NCBI RefSeq assembly: GCF_003122385.1
Contig: NZ_CP029255.1
Span: 1,426,001 to 1,490,000, forward strand
Source of the DNA: Flavobacterium crocinum
Lineage (GTDB): Bacteria; Bacteroidota; Bacteroidia; Flavobacteriales; Flavobacteriaceae
Length of the DNA: 64,000 nucleotides
Direction of reading: 5' to 3'
Below are positions 1 through 9,700 of this stretch, one piece after another; the stretch's first letter is position 1, and each line of letters starts with the position of its first letter. Under the pieces are notes generated by a model. It ran no database searches, was not told the origin of the DNA, and was given only the letters and a program-made list of their open reading frames with translations. Both the position numbers and the translations under genes were made by a program.

Positions 1-45
1 AGTTTTTCTTCTTAGTGGCTTAGTTTTTTTTATTTTAAAGATTCG

Positions 46-102
46 AGTTGCTAAGATTCTAAGTTCAAAGAAAAATCTTAGTAGCTTAGAATCTTAGCAA
101 CT
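46..102 (-). terminator. Perfect 18-bp inverted repeat after the citramalate synthase gene
   Basis: Arms at 46-63 and 85-102 are exact reverse complements with a 21-base spacer. The element lies just past the stop codon of the minus-strand gene and could end its transcript or stabilise its 3' end. It is built from CTAAG words and no strong T-run follows on the minus strand, so it may be an intergenic repeat rather than a true intrinsic terminator. Confidence 0.5.
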
Positions 103-109
103 TAGAACC

Positions 110-1630
110 TTAAGTAATTATATTAAGCATTTTCTGCGTTGCAATAATCGCTGCAACGGTTTGGTCTGAATCTAATCCGCGGGTTTTGAATTCTTTTCCG
201 TTGTTGGTCCATGTGATAATGGTTTCGCACAACGCATCAGAACTACTTCCGGGAGGGATTCTAACCGCATAATCGATCAATTTTGGAAGCGTTAATTTTT
301 TGCTTTTGTAAATCTTGGATAAAGCATTCATAAAAGCATCAAACTGACCGTCACCCTGTGCATTTTCTTCGATTATTTCTCCGTTTAAATTTAAAGATAA
401 AGTCGTAGACGGGCGCATTCCTTTAGAATGTACCAGCATATAAGAGTTTATGGTAATTTTTTCTTCGTAAGTGTGACTGTCCAAAACATCAGAAATAATG
501 TATGGAAGATCTTCTTTTGTGACGGTTTCTTTTTTGTCGCCTAGTTCAATAATTCTTTGGGTAACCAATTTTAAATCTTCGTTGTTTAATTTTAAACCTA
601 ATTCCTGAAGATTCTTTTCGATATTGGCTTTTCCGGAAGTTTTTCCTAGTGCGTATTTTCTTTTTCTTCCAAAACGTTCCGGAAGTAAATCATTAAAATA
701 AAGATTGTTTTTGTTGTCTCCATCAGCGTGGATTCCGGCAGTTTGAGTAAAAACGTTATCTCCAACAATTGGTTTGTTGGCAGGGATTCTGTAACCTGTA
801 AAAGTTTCAACTAATTTACTTACAGAATATAAAGACGTTTCTTTAATATTGATTTTTACTTCTGGCAGATAATCGTTTATAACGGCAACAGTACTTTCCA
901 AAGGCGCATTTCCAGCGCGTTCTCCCATTCCGTTTACGGTAACGTGAAGCCCGTTTATGCCGGCTTTTATGGCTTCCATAACATTGGCAACGCTTAAATC
1001 GTAGTCGTTATGTGCGTGAAAATCAAAATGAATTTGTGGATATTTTGTTCTGATTTTTGATATAAATTCAAAAGTCAAAGACGGAATCAAAACCCCTAAA
1101 GTATCTGGAAGTAAAACTCTTTTAATTGGCTGAGTTGCTAAGAAATCCAAGAATTGAAAAACATAATCCGGAGAATTTCGCATTCCGTTGCTCCAGTCTT
1201 CCAGATAAACATTGGTTTTAATATTATTCTTTTGCGCTAAAGCTATAATTTTAGCGATTTCAGAAAAATGTTGCTCCGGAGTTTTTTTTAATTGATGCGT
1301 TAAGTGATTCATTGAACCTTTGGTCAATAAATTCTGCACTTTGGCACCGGCTTTTTTCATCCAGTCAATTGAAACGCCTCCGTCAACAAATGTTAGAACT
1401 TCAATTCTGTTGATGTATCCTTTTTCTTCAGCCCAGGAAGTAATGCCTTTTACGGCTTGAAATTCTCCTTCGCTTACACGCGCCGAAGCAATTTCGATTC
1501 TATCAATATTTAATTCCTCCAACAACAATTGTGCAATGGTTAGTTTTTCTGCAGCAGAAAATGATACTCCTGAGGTTTGTTCCCCATCACGAAGCGTCGT
1601 ATCCATTATTTCAATTTTTCTTTTTTCCAT
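110..1630 (-). CDS. cimA: (R)-citramalate synthase type (CimA-like, 2-isopropylmalate synthase superfamily)
   Basis: 506 residues with the HMGL-like catalytic barrel first (DTTLRDGEQ at 10-18, an HAH metal pair in DFHAHNDYD) and a LeuA-type regulatory domain at the C-terminus. It closely matches my memory of the Leptospira citramalate synthase. The pyruvate-pocket residues known there (Leu81, Leu104, Tyr144) align with Leu79, Leu102 and Tyr142 here. The reaction would be pyruvate plus acetyl-CoA to citramalate, the first step of the threonine-independent isoleucine route, with LeuCD and LeuB doing the next steps. The gene is last of the three visible on its strand, behind leuC and leuD; leuB is not in view and may lie beyond the window start. 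An annotation of 2-isopropylmalate synthase cannot be fully excluded. Confidence 0.8.
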   Translation of the reverse strand: MEKRKIEIMDTTLRDGEQTSGVSFSAAEKLTIAQLLLEELNIDRIEIASARVSEGEFQAVKGITSWAEEKGYINRIEVLTFVDGGVSIDWMKKAGAKVQNLLTKGSMNHLTHQLKKTPEQHFSEIAKIIALAQKNNIKTNVYLEDWSNGMRNSPDYVFQFLDFLATQPIKRVLLPDTLGVLIPSLTFEFISKIRTKYPQIHFDFHAHNDYDLSVANVMEAIKAGINGLHVTVNGMGERAGNAPLESTVAVINDYLPEVKINIKETSLYSVSKLVETFTGYRIPANKPIVGDNVFTQTAGIHADGDNKNNLYFNDLLPERFGRKRKYALGKTSGKANIEKNLQELGLKLNNEDLKLVTQRIIELGDKKETVTKEDLPYIISDVLDSHTYEEKITINSYMLVHSKGMRPSTTLSLNLNGEIIEENAQGDGQFDAFMNALSKIYKSKKLTLPKLIDYAVRIPPGSSSDALCETIITWTNNGKEFKTRGLDSDQTVAAIIATQKMLNIIT

Positions 1631-1750
1631 ATTGATATTCTCAATTAAATTTTGACACGGATTTTTGCTCTAGTAAAAAAATAAATCTTTTTTTTTCCGC
1701 GTCTTTGCGATAACAAATCAGTTTCATCCGTGTGCTGTTATATTCTAGAA

Positions 1751-1782
1751 AGACCCGAGAGGTTTTGAAGCCTTTCGGGTCT
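1751..1782. repeat. Small hairpin between leuD and cimA
   Basis: AGACCCGAGAGG pairs with CCTTTCGGGTCT with one mismatch around an 8-base loop. It sits in the 174-base gap between leuD and the citramalate synthase gene. No T-run follows on the minus strand, so it is more likely an mRNA-processing or repeat element than a terminator. The other 140 bases of the gap show nothing recognisable. Confidence 0.45.
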
Positions 1783-1804
1783 AATAGACTGAATGATATT
1801 GCTA

Positions 1805-2401
1805 TTAGTAAGGAAGTTTATCAGCAAAAGCTTTAATATCTTCCTTCATATCTTGTAAATAATCAATGTCATCAAAACCATTAATCATATTGTTCTTTTT
1901 GTATCCGTTGATAGCAAAAGATTCTTGCTGTCCAGTTGACAATAAAGTAATAGTTTGGTCTGGAAGATTGATTTCTAATTCTGTTTTAGGATCAGCTTCG
2001 ATAGCTTTGAAAATATTAGCTAAAAATTCCGGGCTGATTTGTACTGGTAAAACACCAATATTCAAACAGTTTCCTTTGAAAATATCAGCAAAGAAACTAG
2101 AAACTACAGCACGAAATCCGTAATCGTAAACTGCCCATGCAGCATGTTCTCTAGAAGATCCGGAACCAAAGTTTTTTCCTCCAACCAAGATTTTTCCGCT
2201 GTAAGTTGGGTTGTTTAAAACGAAATCAGCTTTTGGAGTATCGTCTCCATTGTATCTCCAGTCTCTAAAAAGGTTGTCTCCAAAGCCTTCGCGTTTTGTA
2301 GCTTTTAAGAAACGAGCCGGGATGATTTGATCTGTATCTACGTTCTCAATTGGCAACGGAACTCCGCTGCTGGTAAGTATATTAAATTTATCGTATGCCA
2401 T
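1805..2401 (-). CDS. leuD: 3-isopropylmalate dehydratase small subunit (LeuD)
   Basis: 198 residues, the normal length for the swivel-domain subunit of isopropylmalate isomerase. The N-terminal segment [13 protein letters not shown] and the central [17 protein letters not shown] stretch ([17 protein letters not shown]) are diagnostic. It forms a heterodimer with LeuC and isomerises 2-isopropylmalate to 3-isopropylmalate in leucine synthesis; the same enzyme can act on citramalate in the isoleucine route. It follows leuC on the same strand after a 170-base gap filled by a large inverted repeat, and is probably co-transcribed with leuC and cimA. Confidence 0.96.
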   Translation of the reverse strand: MAYDKFNILTSSGVPLPIENVDTDQIIPARFLKATKREGFGDNLFRDWRYNGDDTPKADFVLNNPTYSGKILVGGKNFGSGSSREHAAWAVYDYGFRAVVSSFFADIFKGNCLNIGVLPVQISPEFLANIFKAIEADPKTELEINLPDQTITLLSTGQQESFAINGYKKNNMINGFDDIDYLQDMKEDIKAFADKLPY

Positions 2402-2406
2402 TTTAA

Positions 2407-2578
2407 TTTTAGATTTTGGATTTTAGATTTTAGATTTTAGATTTTCTTTTGAAAACTTAAAATTTTAGAATCTAAAAATGTTTTGTATTAAATAATGTTG
2501 ATTAATTTTATTTGAAGAAATTTAGATAAAGATTGCACAAAGTGAGAAATCTAAAATCTAAAATCTCCAATCTAAAAT
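2407..2578. repeat. Inverted repeat of TTTTAGATT words between leuC and leuD
   Basis: The left arm (2407-2439) is a run of short direct repeats of the word ATTTTAGATT. The right arm (2546-2578) is its reverse complement with a few mismatches near the middle. The right arm covers the last two codons and the stop codon of leuC, so the repeat supplies the end of that gene. It resembles other palindromic intergenic repeats in this window in layout but not in sequence. Confidence 0.7.
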
Positions 2579-3966
2579 AACTCGCGCGGATCTGTTAGTT
2601 TTCCTGTAACAGCAGCTGCCGCAGCCATAATTGGACTTGCAAGAAGCGTTCTTGAACCAGGCCCTTGACGACCTTCAAAGTTTCTGTTTGAAGTACTTAC
2701 TGCATATTTTCCAGCAGGAACTTTATCATCGTTCATTGCTAAACAAGCAGAACAACCCGGCTGACGTAATACGAAACCAGCTTCTGTCAAAATATCTAAA
2801 ATTCCTTCTTCTTTAATCTGAGCTTCCACAACGTGAGAACCCGGAACTAACCAAGCCGTAACATTATCCGCTTTTTTTCTTCCTTTTACAATTTCAGCAA
2901 AAGCTCTAAAATCTTCAATACGTCCGTTTGTACAGCTTCCTAAGAAAACATAATCAATTTGTTTTCCGATCATTACGTCATCTTCATTGAAGCCCATGTA
3001 AGCTAAAGATTTTTTGTAAGTTTCCTCACCGCCTTCAACTTCTTTTGCATTCGGGATATGTTTTGTGATACCAATTCCCATTCCAGGGTTTGTACCGTAA
3101 GTAATCATAGGTTCGATGTCTTCCGCTTTGATGTTTAATTCAGCATCAAATACAGCATCAGCATCAGTTTTTAAAGTTTTCCAGTATTCAACAGCTTTAG
3201 TCCAAGCTTCTCCTTTTGGAGCGTATAATCTTCCTTCTAAGAAATCGAACGTAGTTTGGTCGGGAGCAATCATTCCTCCACGAGCACCCATTTCGATACT
3301 TAAATTACAAACAGTCATACGACCTTCCATAGTCATATTTTCAAAAACATCACCAGCATATTCAACAAAATATCCTGTTCCTCCAGAAGTAGTTAACTGA
3401 GCAATAATATAAAGTGCAACGTCTTTTGGACCAACACCTTTGCTTAATTTACCGTTTACGTTAATACGCATTTTCTTTGGTTTTGGCTGCATAATGCATT
3501 GAGTAGAAAGCACCATTTCAACCTCAGATGTTCCGATACCAAAAGCGATAGCTCCAAAAGCACCGTGAGTAGACGTATGCGAATCCCCGCATACAATAGT
3601 AGCACCTGGTAAAGTAATTCCATTTTCAGGACCAACTACGTGTACAATTCCATTTTTTTGGTGGCCTAATCCCCAGTGTGAAATTCCGTATTCATTAGCA
3701 TTATCTTCAAGAGCTTTAAGCTGATTAGCAGAAAGCGGATCCTGAACTGGTAAATGTTGGTTTATGGTTGGTGTATTGTGGTCGGCAGTTGCAAAAGTAC
3801 GTTCCGGATATAATACGTTAACGCCTCTTGATTTTAATCCTAAAAAAGCAACAGGACTCGTAACTTCATGAATGAAATGGCGGTCAATAAAAAACACATC
3901 TGGTCCATCTTCAATTTTACGCACAACATGTGAATCCCATACTTTGTCAAATAATGTCTTACTCAT
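2572..3966 (-). CDS. leuC: 3-isopropylmalate dehydratase large subunit (LeuC)
   Basis: 464 residues, full length for the aconitase-family large subunit. The three cysteines that hold the [4Fe-4S] cluster are visible: Cys345 in FLGSCTNGR and Cys405 and Cys408 in GCSAC. The N-terminus ([15 protein letters not shown]) and the [12 protein letters not shown] segment are typical. It works with LeuD on 2-isopropylmalate and, with the citramalate synthase downstream, probably on citramalate. It is the first gene of the minus-strand operon, preceded by a well-formed Bacteroidota promoter and a short candidate leader peptide. Its last codons lie within an inverted repeat. Confidence 0.97.
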   Translation of the reverse strand: MSKTLFDKVWDSHVVRKIEDGPDVFFIDRHFIHEVTSPVAFLGLKSRGVNVLYPERTFATADHNTPTINQHLPVQDPLSANQLKALEDNANEYGISHWGLGHQKNGIVHVVGPENGITLPGATIVCGDSHTSTHGAFGAIAFGIGTSEVEMVLSTQCIMQPKPKKMRINVNGKLSKGVGPKDVALYIIAQLTTSGGTGYFVEYAGDVFENMTMEGRMTVCNLSIEMGARGGMIAPDQTTFDFLEGRLYAPKGEAWTKAVEYWKTLKTDADAVFDAELNIKAEDIEPMITYGTNPGMGIGITKHIPNAKEVEGGEETYKKSLAYMGFNEDDVMIGKQIDYVFLGSCTNGRIEDFRAFAEIVKGRKKADNVTAWLVPGSHVVEAQIKEEGILDILTEAGFVLRQPGCSACLAMNDDKVPAGKYAVSTSNRNFEGRQGPGSRTLLASPIMAAAAAVTGKLTDPRELF

Positions 3967-3991
3967 TTTTTATTTTTTTTAATTGTAATTT

Positions 3992-4018
3992 CTATAACCA
4001 CAGCAATTTCCTGTTCAT
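3992..4018 (-). CDS. Candidate 8-residue leader peptide MNRKLLWL upstream of leuC
   Basis: Within the predicted 5' leader of leuC is an ATG followed by seven codons and a TAG, encoding MNRKLLWL. Three of eight residues are leucine, in three different codons (TTG, CTG, TTA). It starts about 10 bases after the expected transcription start and stops 25 bases before the leuC ATG. Leu-rich leader peptides regulate leucine operons elsewhere by ribosome stalling. I see no terminator/antiterminator pair in the short gap, so classical attenuation is not obvious and chance cannot be excluded. Confidence 0.4.
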   Translation of the reverse strand: MNRKLLWL

Positions 4019-4031
4019 TATAATAGCAAAA

Positions 4032-4061
4032 CAAAAGTAAAAAAAGATAAAAAAGCGTCAA
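4032..4061 (-). promoter_or_regulatory. Promoter of the leuC-leuD-cimA operon
   Basis: On the minus strand TTG (4061-4059), a 19-base spacer and TACTTTTG (4039-4032) match the Bacteroidota primary sigma consensus TTG-N17-23-TAnnTTTG exactly. Transcription should start near 4026, about 60 bases before the leuC start codon. Confidence 0.75.
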
Positions 4062-4484
4062 TTTCGATATTTCATTATATACGATACCCAAACCAACTTA
4101 CAAATTGCCAAACGGCTTTTGCAGATTAAAATTTGACAGAAAAATGATTAAGAAATAGATTTGCTTTTTCTTTTTCGGCTTTAATTTTACCTGATTGTTT
4201 TTTGTTTTAATAGTTTGCAAATTTATCTCAAAATCACTATAAAATATAATAATTTGATTGTAAAAATCTAACAAAATGAATAAAAATAGTAATAATTGTT
4301 AGTTTTAAAATCTTTGCAAAAAGAATGCTTTTTAGGTTTTTTAAAGCTTTTGAAGGAGTTTTTTGGACGTTATTTAGATTCAATAAAAGGTCAAAATACT
4401 ACGACATCCAAGAAGTGTATTTTTATCAAATTTTATGATTTTTTGAGGCAGAAATTGATTTTTTGAGAGCAGTGTTTTTAAAAA
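4062..4484. other. Gene-free AT-rich stretch upstream of the leu promoter
   Basis: About 420 bases between the leuC promoter and the end of the AraC gene. There is an isolated -7-like box TAAATTTG on the minus strand at 4218-4225 with no good -33 partner. I see no open frame with a start, no RNA gene and no repeat. Confidence 0.5.
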
Positions 4485-5405
4485 TTAGTTCAATGAATTT
4501 TTAAATTCTAATGGAGTAAGATTGGTTTTCTTTTTGAATAATTTGCTGAACGATTGCGGATATTCAAAACCTAGTTGATAAGCGATTTCTGCTACCGAAA
4601 GATTGGTTGTAATCAGGAAATCTTTTGATTTTTCTATTAATTTCGAATGGATATGCTGTTGCGCATTTAGTCCGGTTAAATTGCGAAGCATATCGCTTAA
4701 ATAATGGCTTGAGACATTAATCTGTGAAGCTAGGAATTCTACTGTAGGCAATCCTCTTTTTAAAGTTTCGGCATTGCTAATGTAATTGTCTAAAGTTTCT
4801 TCAACTTTTAATAATAAATCGTTACTGATGGTTTTTCTCGTAATGAATTGTCGTTTATAAAAACGATTGCTGTAATTCAAGAGAACATCAATGTAAGAAA
4901 CGATCACATCCTGACTCATTTCGTCAATTGCGGTATTGAGTTCGTTGTCGATGCTTTGTAATAATCCAATAATAATTGTTTTTTCACTGTCTGAAAGGTG
5001 CAGCGCTTCATTGGTATCATAAGAAAAGAAGCCATATTTTTTGATGCTTTTTCCTAAAGGATAATTTCGAATAAAATCAGGATGAAATAAAAGTGTATAA
5101 CCGCCATATTCAACGCCTTCTTCATTTTCGGTAAAAATTAACTGCGTTGGAGAAGCAAATAGGAGCCCGCCTTCGTTGAAATCATAATAACCTTGTCCAT
5201 AACCCATTTTGCCATTAGTGGAAAATTTATAAGACACCTTATAGAAATCAAGCAAAAAAGCATGATTTGTCAAATCTTCATTGATAACCAATAGCGTATT
5301 GTCTACCAAACTGACCATCGGATGAAGCGGTTTTGGCAGCCGAAGCAGATCGTGAAACTGTGATATAGAAGAGATTTTTGCCGGATTATTGTTTTTCTTT
5401 TCCAT
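4485..5405 (-). CDS. AraC-family transcriptional regulator
   Basis: 306 residues. The N-terminal 180 or so residues look like a cupin-type sensing domain (GKMGYGQGYYDFNEGGLLFASP). The C-terminal 100 form the double helix-turn-helix of the AraC family, with the typical signature LSVAEIAYQLGFEYPQSFSKLFKKKTNLTPLEFK near the end. It lies downstream of a short-chain dehydrogenase gene on the same strand with about 240 bases between them. Regulators of this type often control their neighbour, and the dyad upstream of the dehydrogenase is a candidate target. The ligand is unknown. Confidence 0.9.
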   Translation of the reverse strand: MEKKNNNPAKISSISQFHDLLRLPKPLHPMVSLVDNTLLVINEDLTNHAFLLDFYKVSYKFSTNGKMGYGQGYYDFNEGGLLFASPTQLIFTENEEGVEYGGYTLLFHPDFIRNYPLGKSIKKYGFFSYDTNEALHLSDSEKTIIIGLLQSIDNELNTAIDEMSQDVIVSYIDVLLNYSNRFYKRQFITRKTISNDLLLKVEETLDNYISNAETLKRGLPTVEFLASQINVSSHYLSDMLRNLTGLNAQQHIHSKLIEKSKDFLITTNLSVAEIAYQLGFEYPQSFSKLFKKKTNLTPLEFKNSLN

Positions 5406-5440
5406 GATATAAAAGTATGAAAATTTGAGAGACTAAAATC

Positions 5441-5598
5441 AGCTTCGGAGAAGCGAAATATTTATAGAAATCATGTTTATTATTGAGAACAAAGCTCCAG
5501 CGGAGCGACATATTCATTGTGATAAATATTTCGCTCCGCTGGAGCTCTTTTGTATCTGGATTATTGAATTTCTATACATATTTTGCTCCGTTGGAGCT
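5441..5598. repeat. Cluster of AGCTCCAGCGGAGCGA palindromic repeats
   Basis: Two perfect 16-base copies face each other at 5493-5508 and 5531-5546. A third, slightly altered copy is at 5584-5598 (TGCTCCGTTGGAGCT) and a degraded one at 5441-5456 (AGCTTCGGAGAAGCGA). Each copy is itself a small palindrome (GCTCC...GGAGC). The cluster fills the gap between the dehydrogenase and AraC genes, and its GC content is higher than its surroundings. It looks like a REP-type element. Confidence 0.75.
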
Positions 5599-5643
5599 TA
5601 ATAAAAGAATGTTCAATATTTTGGGTAGTTTTATTAGAAATAA

Positions 5644-6447
5644 TTATTCTCCAAAGAATTGTTTTCCAAATTCGGCACGAAAAGTCTCTGCACCTAATTC
5701 TAGTCTTTGTTTGTAAAGTGCTTTTGCATCTTCTCCGGCAACATATCTTAGCTGATTTTTTCCGTCAGTTGCGGCTTCATAAACCACATCGGCAATTTGT
5801 TCAGGAGTTGAGGCCATTTCAAACATCGTGTCAACACTTGCAAACATACTGTTGGTCATGGCTTCGTATTCAGGTTTTGCTCCTGTGTCAAGAGAACCGT
5901 GTAAAAATTCTGTTTTAATACCGCCCGGAGAAACCGTTTTAATATGTACTCCAAAAGGATTTAATTCATAAGCCATACTTTCGCTCCAACCTTCTAATCC
6001 CCATTTTGTGGCGTGATAGATTGATCCTAAAGGAAAAGCGATCAATCCGCCGATAGAAGTCGTTGAAATAAATAAACCGTTTTTTCTTTCTCTGAAATAC
6101 GGAATGAATGCATTTGTAACTCTGATTACTCCCAATAAATTAGTGTTTAATTGTTTGGTGATTTGATCATCTGTTAAACTTTCTAAAGGGCCAATCAAGC
6201 CATAACCAGCATTGTTAAATACAATATCAATGTCGCTAATTTCAAGTGCTTTTTGAACTGTTGTTTGGATTTGGTCATAATTGGTAACGTCCAATGGTAA
6301 AAGCGTTACATTTTTTAATTGAGAAAGTTCTGTTTCTTTTTCAGGAGTTCTCATGGTTGCAATTACATTCCATCCTTTTTCGTGGAATAATTTTGCTGTT
6401 GCTTTTCCTAAACCTGATGATGCGCCTGTGATAAAAATTGTTTTCAT
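5644..6447 (-). CDS. Short-chain dehydrogenase/reductase (SDR family)
   Basis: 267 residues, a classical SDR. The Rossmann glycine motif GASSGLG is at 8-14, the NNAGYG structural motif near 78-83, catalytic Ser131, and the YxxxK pair Tyr144 and Lys148. The substrate cannot be read from sequence; NAD(P)(H) use is expected of the family. It precedes the AraC regulator gene, which suggests a small regulated unit. A 10-bp perfect dyad lies in its upstream region. Confidence 0.93.
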   Translation of the reverse strand: MKTIFITGASSGLGKATAKLFHEKGWNVIATMRTPEKETELSQLKNVTLLPLDVTNYDQIQTTVQKALEISDIDIVFNNAGYGLIGPLESLTDDQITKQLNTNLLGVIRVTNAFIPYFRERKNGLFISTTSIGGLIAFPLGSIYHATKWGLEGWSESMAYELNPFGVHIKTVSPGGIKTEFLHGSLDTGAKPEYEAMTNSMFASVDTMFEMASTPEQIADVVYEAATDGKNQLRYVAGEDAKALYKQRLELGAETFRAEFGKQFFGE

Positions 6448-6514
6448 GATTATTATTTTTTAATTGTTATAATTTGATGAAGCAAAGTTCAGGATACAGT
6501 AAAGCTTAAAAGTG

Positions 6515-6546
6515 TTCATTTTGGTTTAATGAGTATCCAAAATGAA
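6515..6546. promoter_or_regulatory. Operator-like dyad upstream of the dehydrogenase gene
   Basis: TTCATTTTGG at 6515-6524 and CCAAAATGAA at 6537-6546 are exact reverse complements with 12 bases between them. The dyad lies about 70 bases upstream of the dehydrogenase start. The spacing suits a dimeric regulator, and the AraC protein encoded downstream is the obvious candidate. This is inference. Confidence 0.45.
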
Positions 6547-6714
6547 TAATTGAAGTTTTTAAGAGAAAATAAATGATTTTTTAAGGTTTTTGTCGCTCTT
6601 TCATAATCATGTTAAAAATGCTTTTGTTAACAACTTTCGCTTCTTTATTTCTCTAAAAAAAGCGTAAATTTGAATTCCTCCGATTTTTCATTTCACATTT
6701 TGTTATGTTTCATG

Positions 6715-6744
6715 TTGTCAATGTTTTGCAATATGTAAGATTTG
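6715..6744 (+). promoter_or_regulatory. Probable dnaE promoter
   Basis: TTG at 6715-6717, an 18-base gap and TAAGATTTG at 6736-6744, one base longer than the usual TAnnTTTG. If used, transcription starts near 6750, after a possible in-frame TTG at 6742, and supports ATG 6781 as the real start of dnaE. Confidence 0.45.
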
Positions 6745-6780
6745 GAATTTTGGACATCAAAACTTGACTTTTACAACTCT

Positions 6781-9700
6781 ATGTATTTAATATTCGATAC
6801 CGAAACAACCGGATTACCAAAACGCTGGGATGCCCCAATAACCGATTCTGATAACTGGCCTCGCTGTATACAGATTGCGTGGCAGCTTCATGACGAAATG
6901 GGACAGCTTATCGAGCATCAGGATTATTTGGTAAAACCAGAAGGATTTAATATTCCATATGATGCCGAGCGTATTCACGGAATCTCAACTGAATTGGCTG
7001 AAGCCGATGGAATCACTTTGGCCGAAGTTTTAGAGAAATTCAATATTGCTTTAAGCAAAACCAAATTTATTGTTGGTCAGAATTTAGGTTTCGACGTGAA
7101 TATTATGGGAGCCGAATTCCATAGAATGGGAGTTGAATCTCAAATGAGCTCTATGCCTGTTTTGGATACCTGTACCGAAGTTACAGCTTCGTTATTACAG
7201 CTTCCTGGAGGTCGTGGAGGAAAATTCAAACTTCCAACTTTGACCGAATTACACAGCTATCTTTTCGATCAGCCTTTCGCGGAAGCGCACAACGCAACTG
7301 CCGACGTTGAGGCAACTACGCGTTGTTTCTTAGAATTGGTTAGAAGAGAAGTTTTTACAAAAGAAGAATTAGACGTTCCGAAGGAATATTTCAAAGATTT
7401 TCAAGAACAAAATCCAGAGCCTTTTAAATTAATTGGTTTAAAACATATCAATTTAAAAGCAGCTTCTGATAAAATCAGAGAACAGCTTAAAGCTTTAGCT
7501 GGAGAAGGGCAGCAAAATGTTGTTTCAGAAGAAGATAAAGCCGATTTTAAAGCAGCAAAATTTGCGCATTTGCATAATCATACGCAGTTTTCGGTTCTTC
7601 AATCGACTATCGGGATTGGGAATATTGTTGCGGCTGCAGCCAAAAACGGAATGCCTGCCGTTGCCATGACCGATACCGGAAACATGATGGGAGCTTTCCA
7701 TTTTGTGAGTGCCGTTATGAACCATAACAAAGCAGCATCTGGAAAAAACAAAGCTCTGGTTGAAGCTGGTGAAGAACCAACAGAAACCGAAGTAAAACCA
7801 ATTGTAGGATGTGAATTTAATATCTGCGAAAATCATTTAGATAAAAGTAAAAAAGACAATGGTTATCAAGTTGTTTTGATGGCTAAAAATAAAGCAGGTT
7901 ATCACAACTTGGCTAAAATGGCTTCGATTGCGTATACTGATGGATTTTATTATGTTCCGAGAATTGACCGAAAGATTGTCGAGCAATACAAAGGCGATAT
8001 CATGGTTTTGTCTGGGAATTTATATGGAGAGATTCCGAGTAAAATCTTGAACATTGGTGAAAACCAAGCCGAAGAAGCGTTGATTTGGTGGAAAGAACAA
8101 TTTGGCGAAGATTTCTATCTGGAAGTAATGCGCCACAATCAGGAAGATGAGAATCGTGTAAATAAAACCCTGATCGAGTTTTCTAAAAAACACGATGTAA
8201 AGTTAATCGCTACTAACAATACTTATTATTTAAATAAAGAAGATGCCAATGCGCACGATATTTTACTTTGTGTAAAAGATGGTGAAAAGCAGGCAACACC
8301 AATTGGACGTGGACGTGGTTACCGCTACGGACTTCCAAATCAGGAATATTATTTCAAGTCGCAAGACGAGATGAAAAAACTCTTTGCTGATTTGCCAGAA
8401 GCCATTATCAATATTCAGGAAATTATTGATAAGGTGGAAGGATATTCATTGTATCGAGATGTATTGCTTCCGAAATTCGAAATTCCTGACGAATTTATGG
8501 TTCCCGAAGATGAAGAAGACGGTGGTGTACGTGGAGAAAATAAATACCTGAGACACCTTACTATGGAAGGTGCCAAAAGAAGATATGGCGAAATTACCGA
8601 ATCGATTCAGGAACGTTTGGATTTTGAATTAATGACGATTTCAAACTCAGGTTATCCGGGTTATTTCTTGATTGTACAGGATTTCATCGCCGAGGCTAGA
8701 AAAATGGATGTATCGGTAGGACCAGGACGTGGTTCTGCAGCGGGTTCTGCCGTTGCGTATTGCCTCGGAATTACCAATATTGATCCAATTAAATACGACT
8801 TACTTTTTGAGCGTTTCCTAAATCCTGACCGTGTATCGATGCCCGATATTGATATCGACTTTGATGACGAGGGTCGTGGACGTGTAATGGAATACGTAAT
8901 CAACAAATACGGTCAAAAACAGGTAGCACAGATTATCACATATGGTAAAATGGCAACCAAATCGGCAATTCGTGATACGGCTCGTGTATTGGATTTACCA
9001 TTATTTGAAGCCGATAGAATTGCAAAATTGATTCCGGGAATGATGCCGTCAAAATGGAATTTGGCGCGTTTTATTTCCGAGAGTGAGGAGGAAGTTAAAA
9101 AGGCCCTTCGTTCTGATGAATTTGATAATGTCAAAGAGTTAATCGCGATTGCCAATGAAGATGATTTGGCAGGAGAAACCATTCAGCAGGCAAAAATCCT
9201 TGAAGGATCGATGCGTAACACGGGAATTCACGCCTGCGGGGTTATCATTACGCCATCGGATATTACTAATTATGTTCCTGTAACAACCGCAAAAGATTCA
9301 GATTTATATGTAACACAGTTCGACAACTCCGTTGCAGAAAGTGCCGGATTGCTGAAAATGGACTTCTTGGGTCTGAAGACCCTTACGCTGATAAAAGATA
9401 CCGTAAAACTGGTAAAATATAGAACGGGAATTGAACTCGATCCCGATACTTTTCCAATCGATGATGAAGAAACGTATGCGCTTTTCCAAAGAGGTGAAAC
9501 CGTTGGAATCTTCCAATACGAGTCACCTGGGATGCAGAAATACATGAAAGATCTGAAGCCAACTGTTTTTGGAGATTTAATTGCCATGAACGCCTTGTAT
9601 CGTCCGGGACCTTTAGAGTATATTCCGTCTTTCGTTCGAAGAAAAAATGGCGATGAAGAAATCAAATACGATTTAGATGCCTGTGCCGAATATTTATCAG

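Noticed and set aside
5483..5918. Plus-strand reading frames across the SDR 3' end
   Set aside because: They run through a REP-like cluster and antisense to the dehydrogenase, with no promoter or family.
6742..6780. Upstream TTG start for dnaE adding 13 residues
   Set aside because: The codon lies inside the predicted -7 box, and the exonuclease domain begins exactly at ATG 6781.
7525..9665. Several long minus-strand reading frames inside dnaE
   Set aside because: They have the low-complexity composition of shadows and overlap an unquestionable gene with all its motifs.
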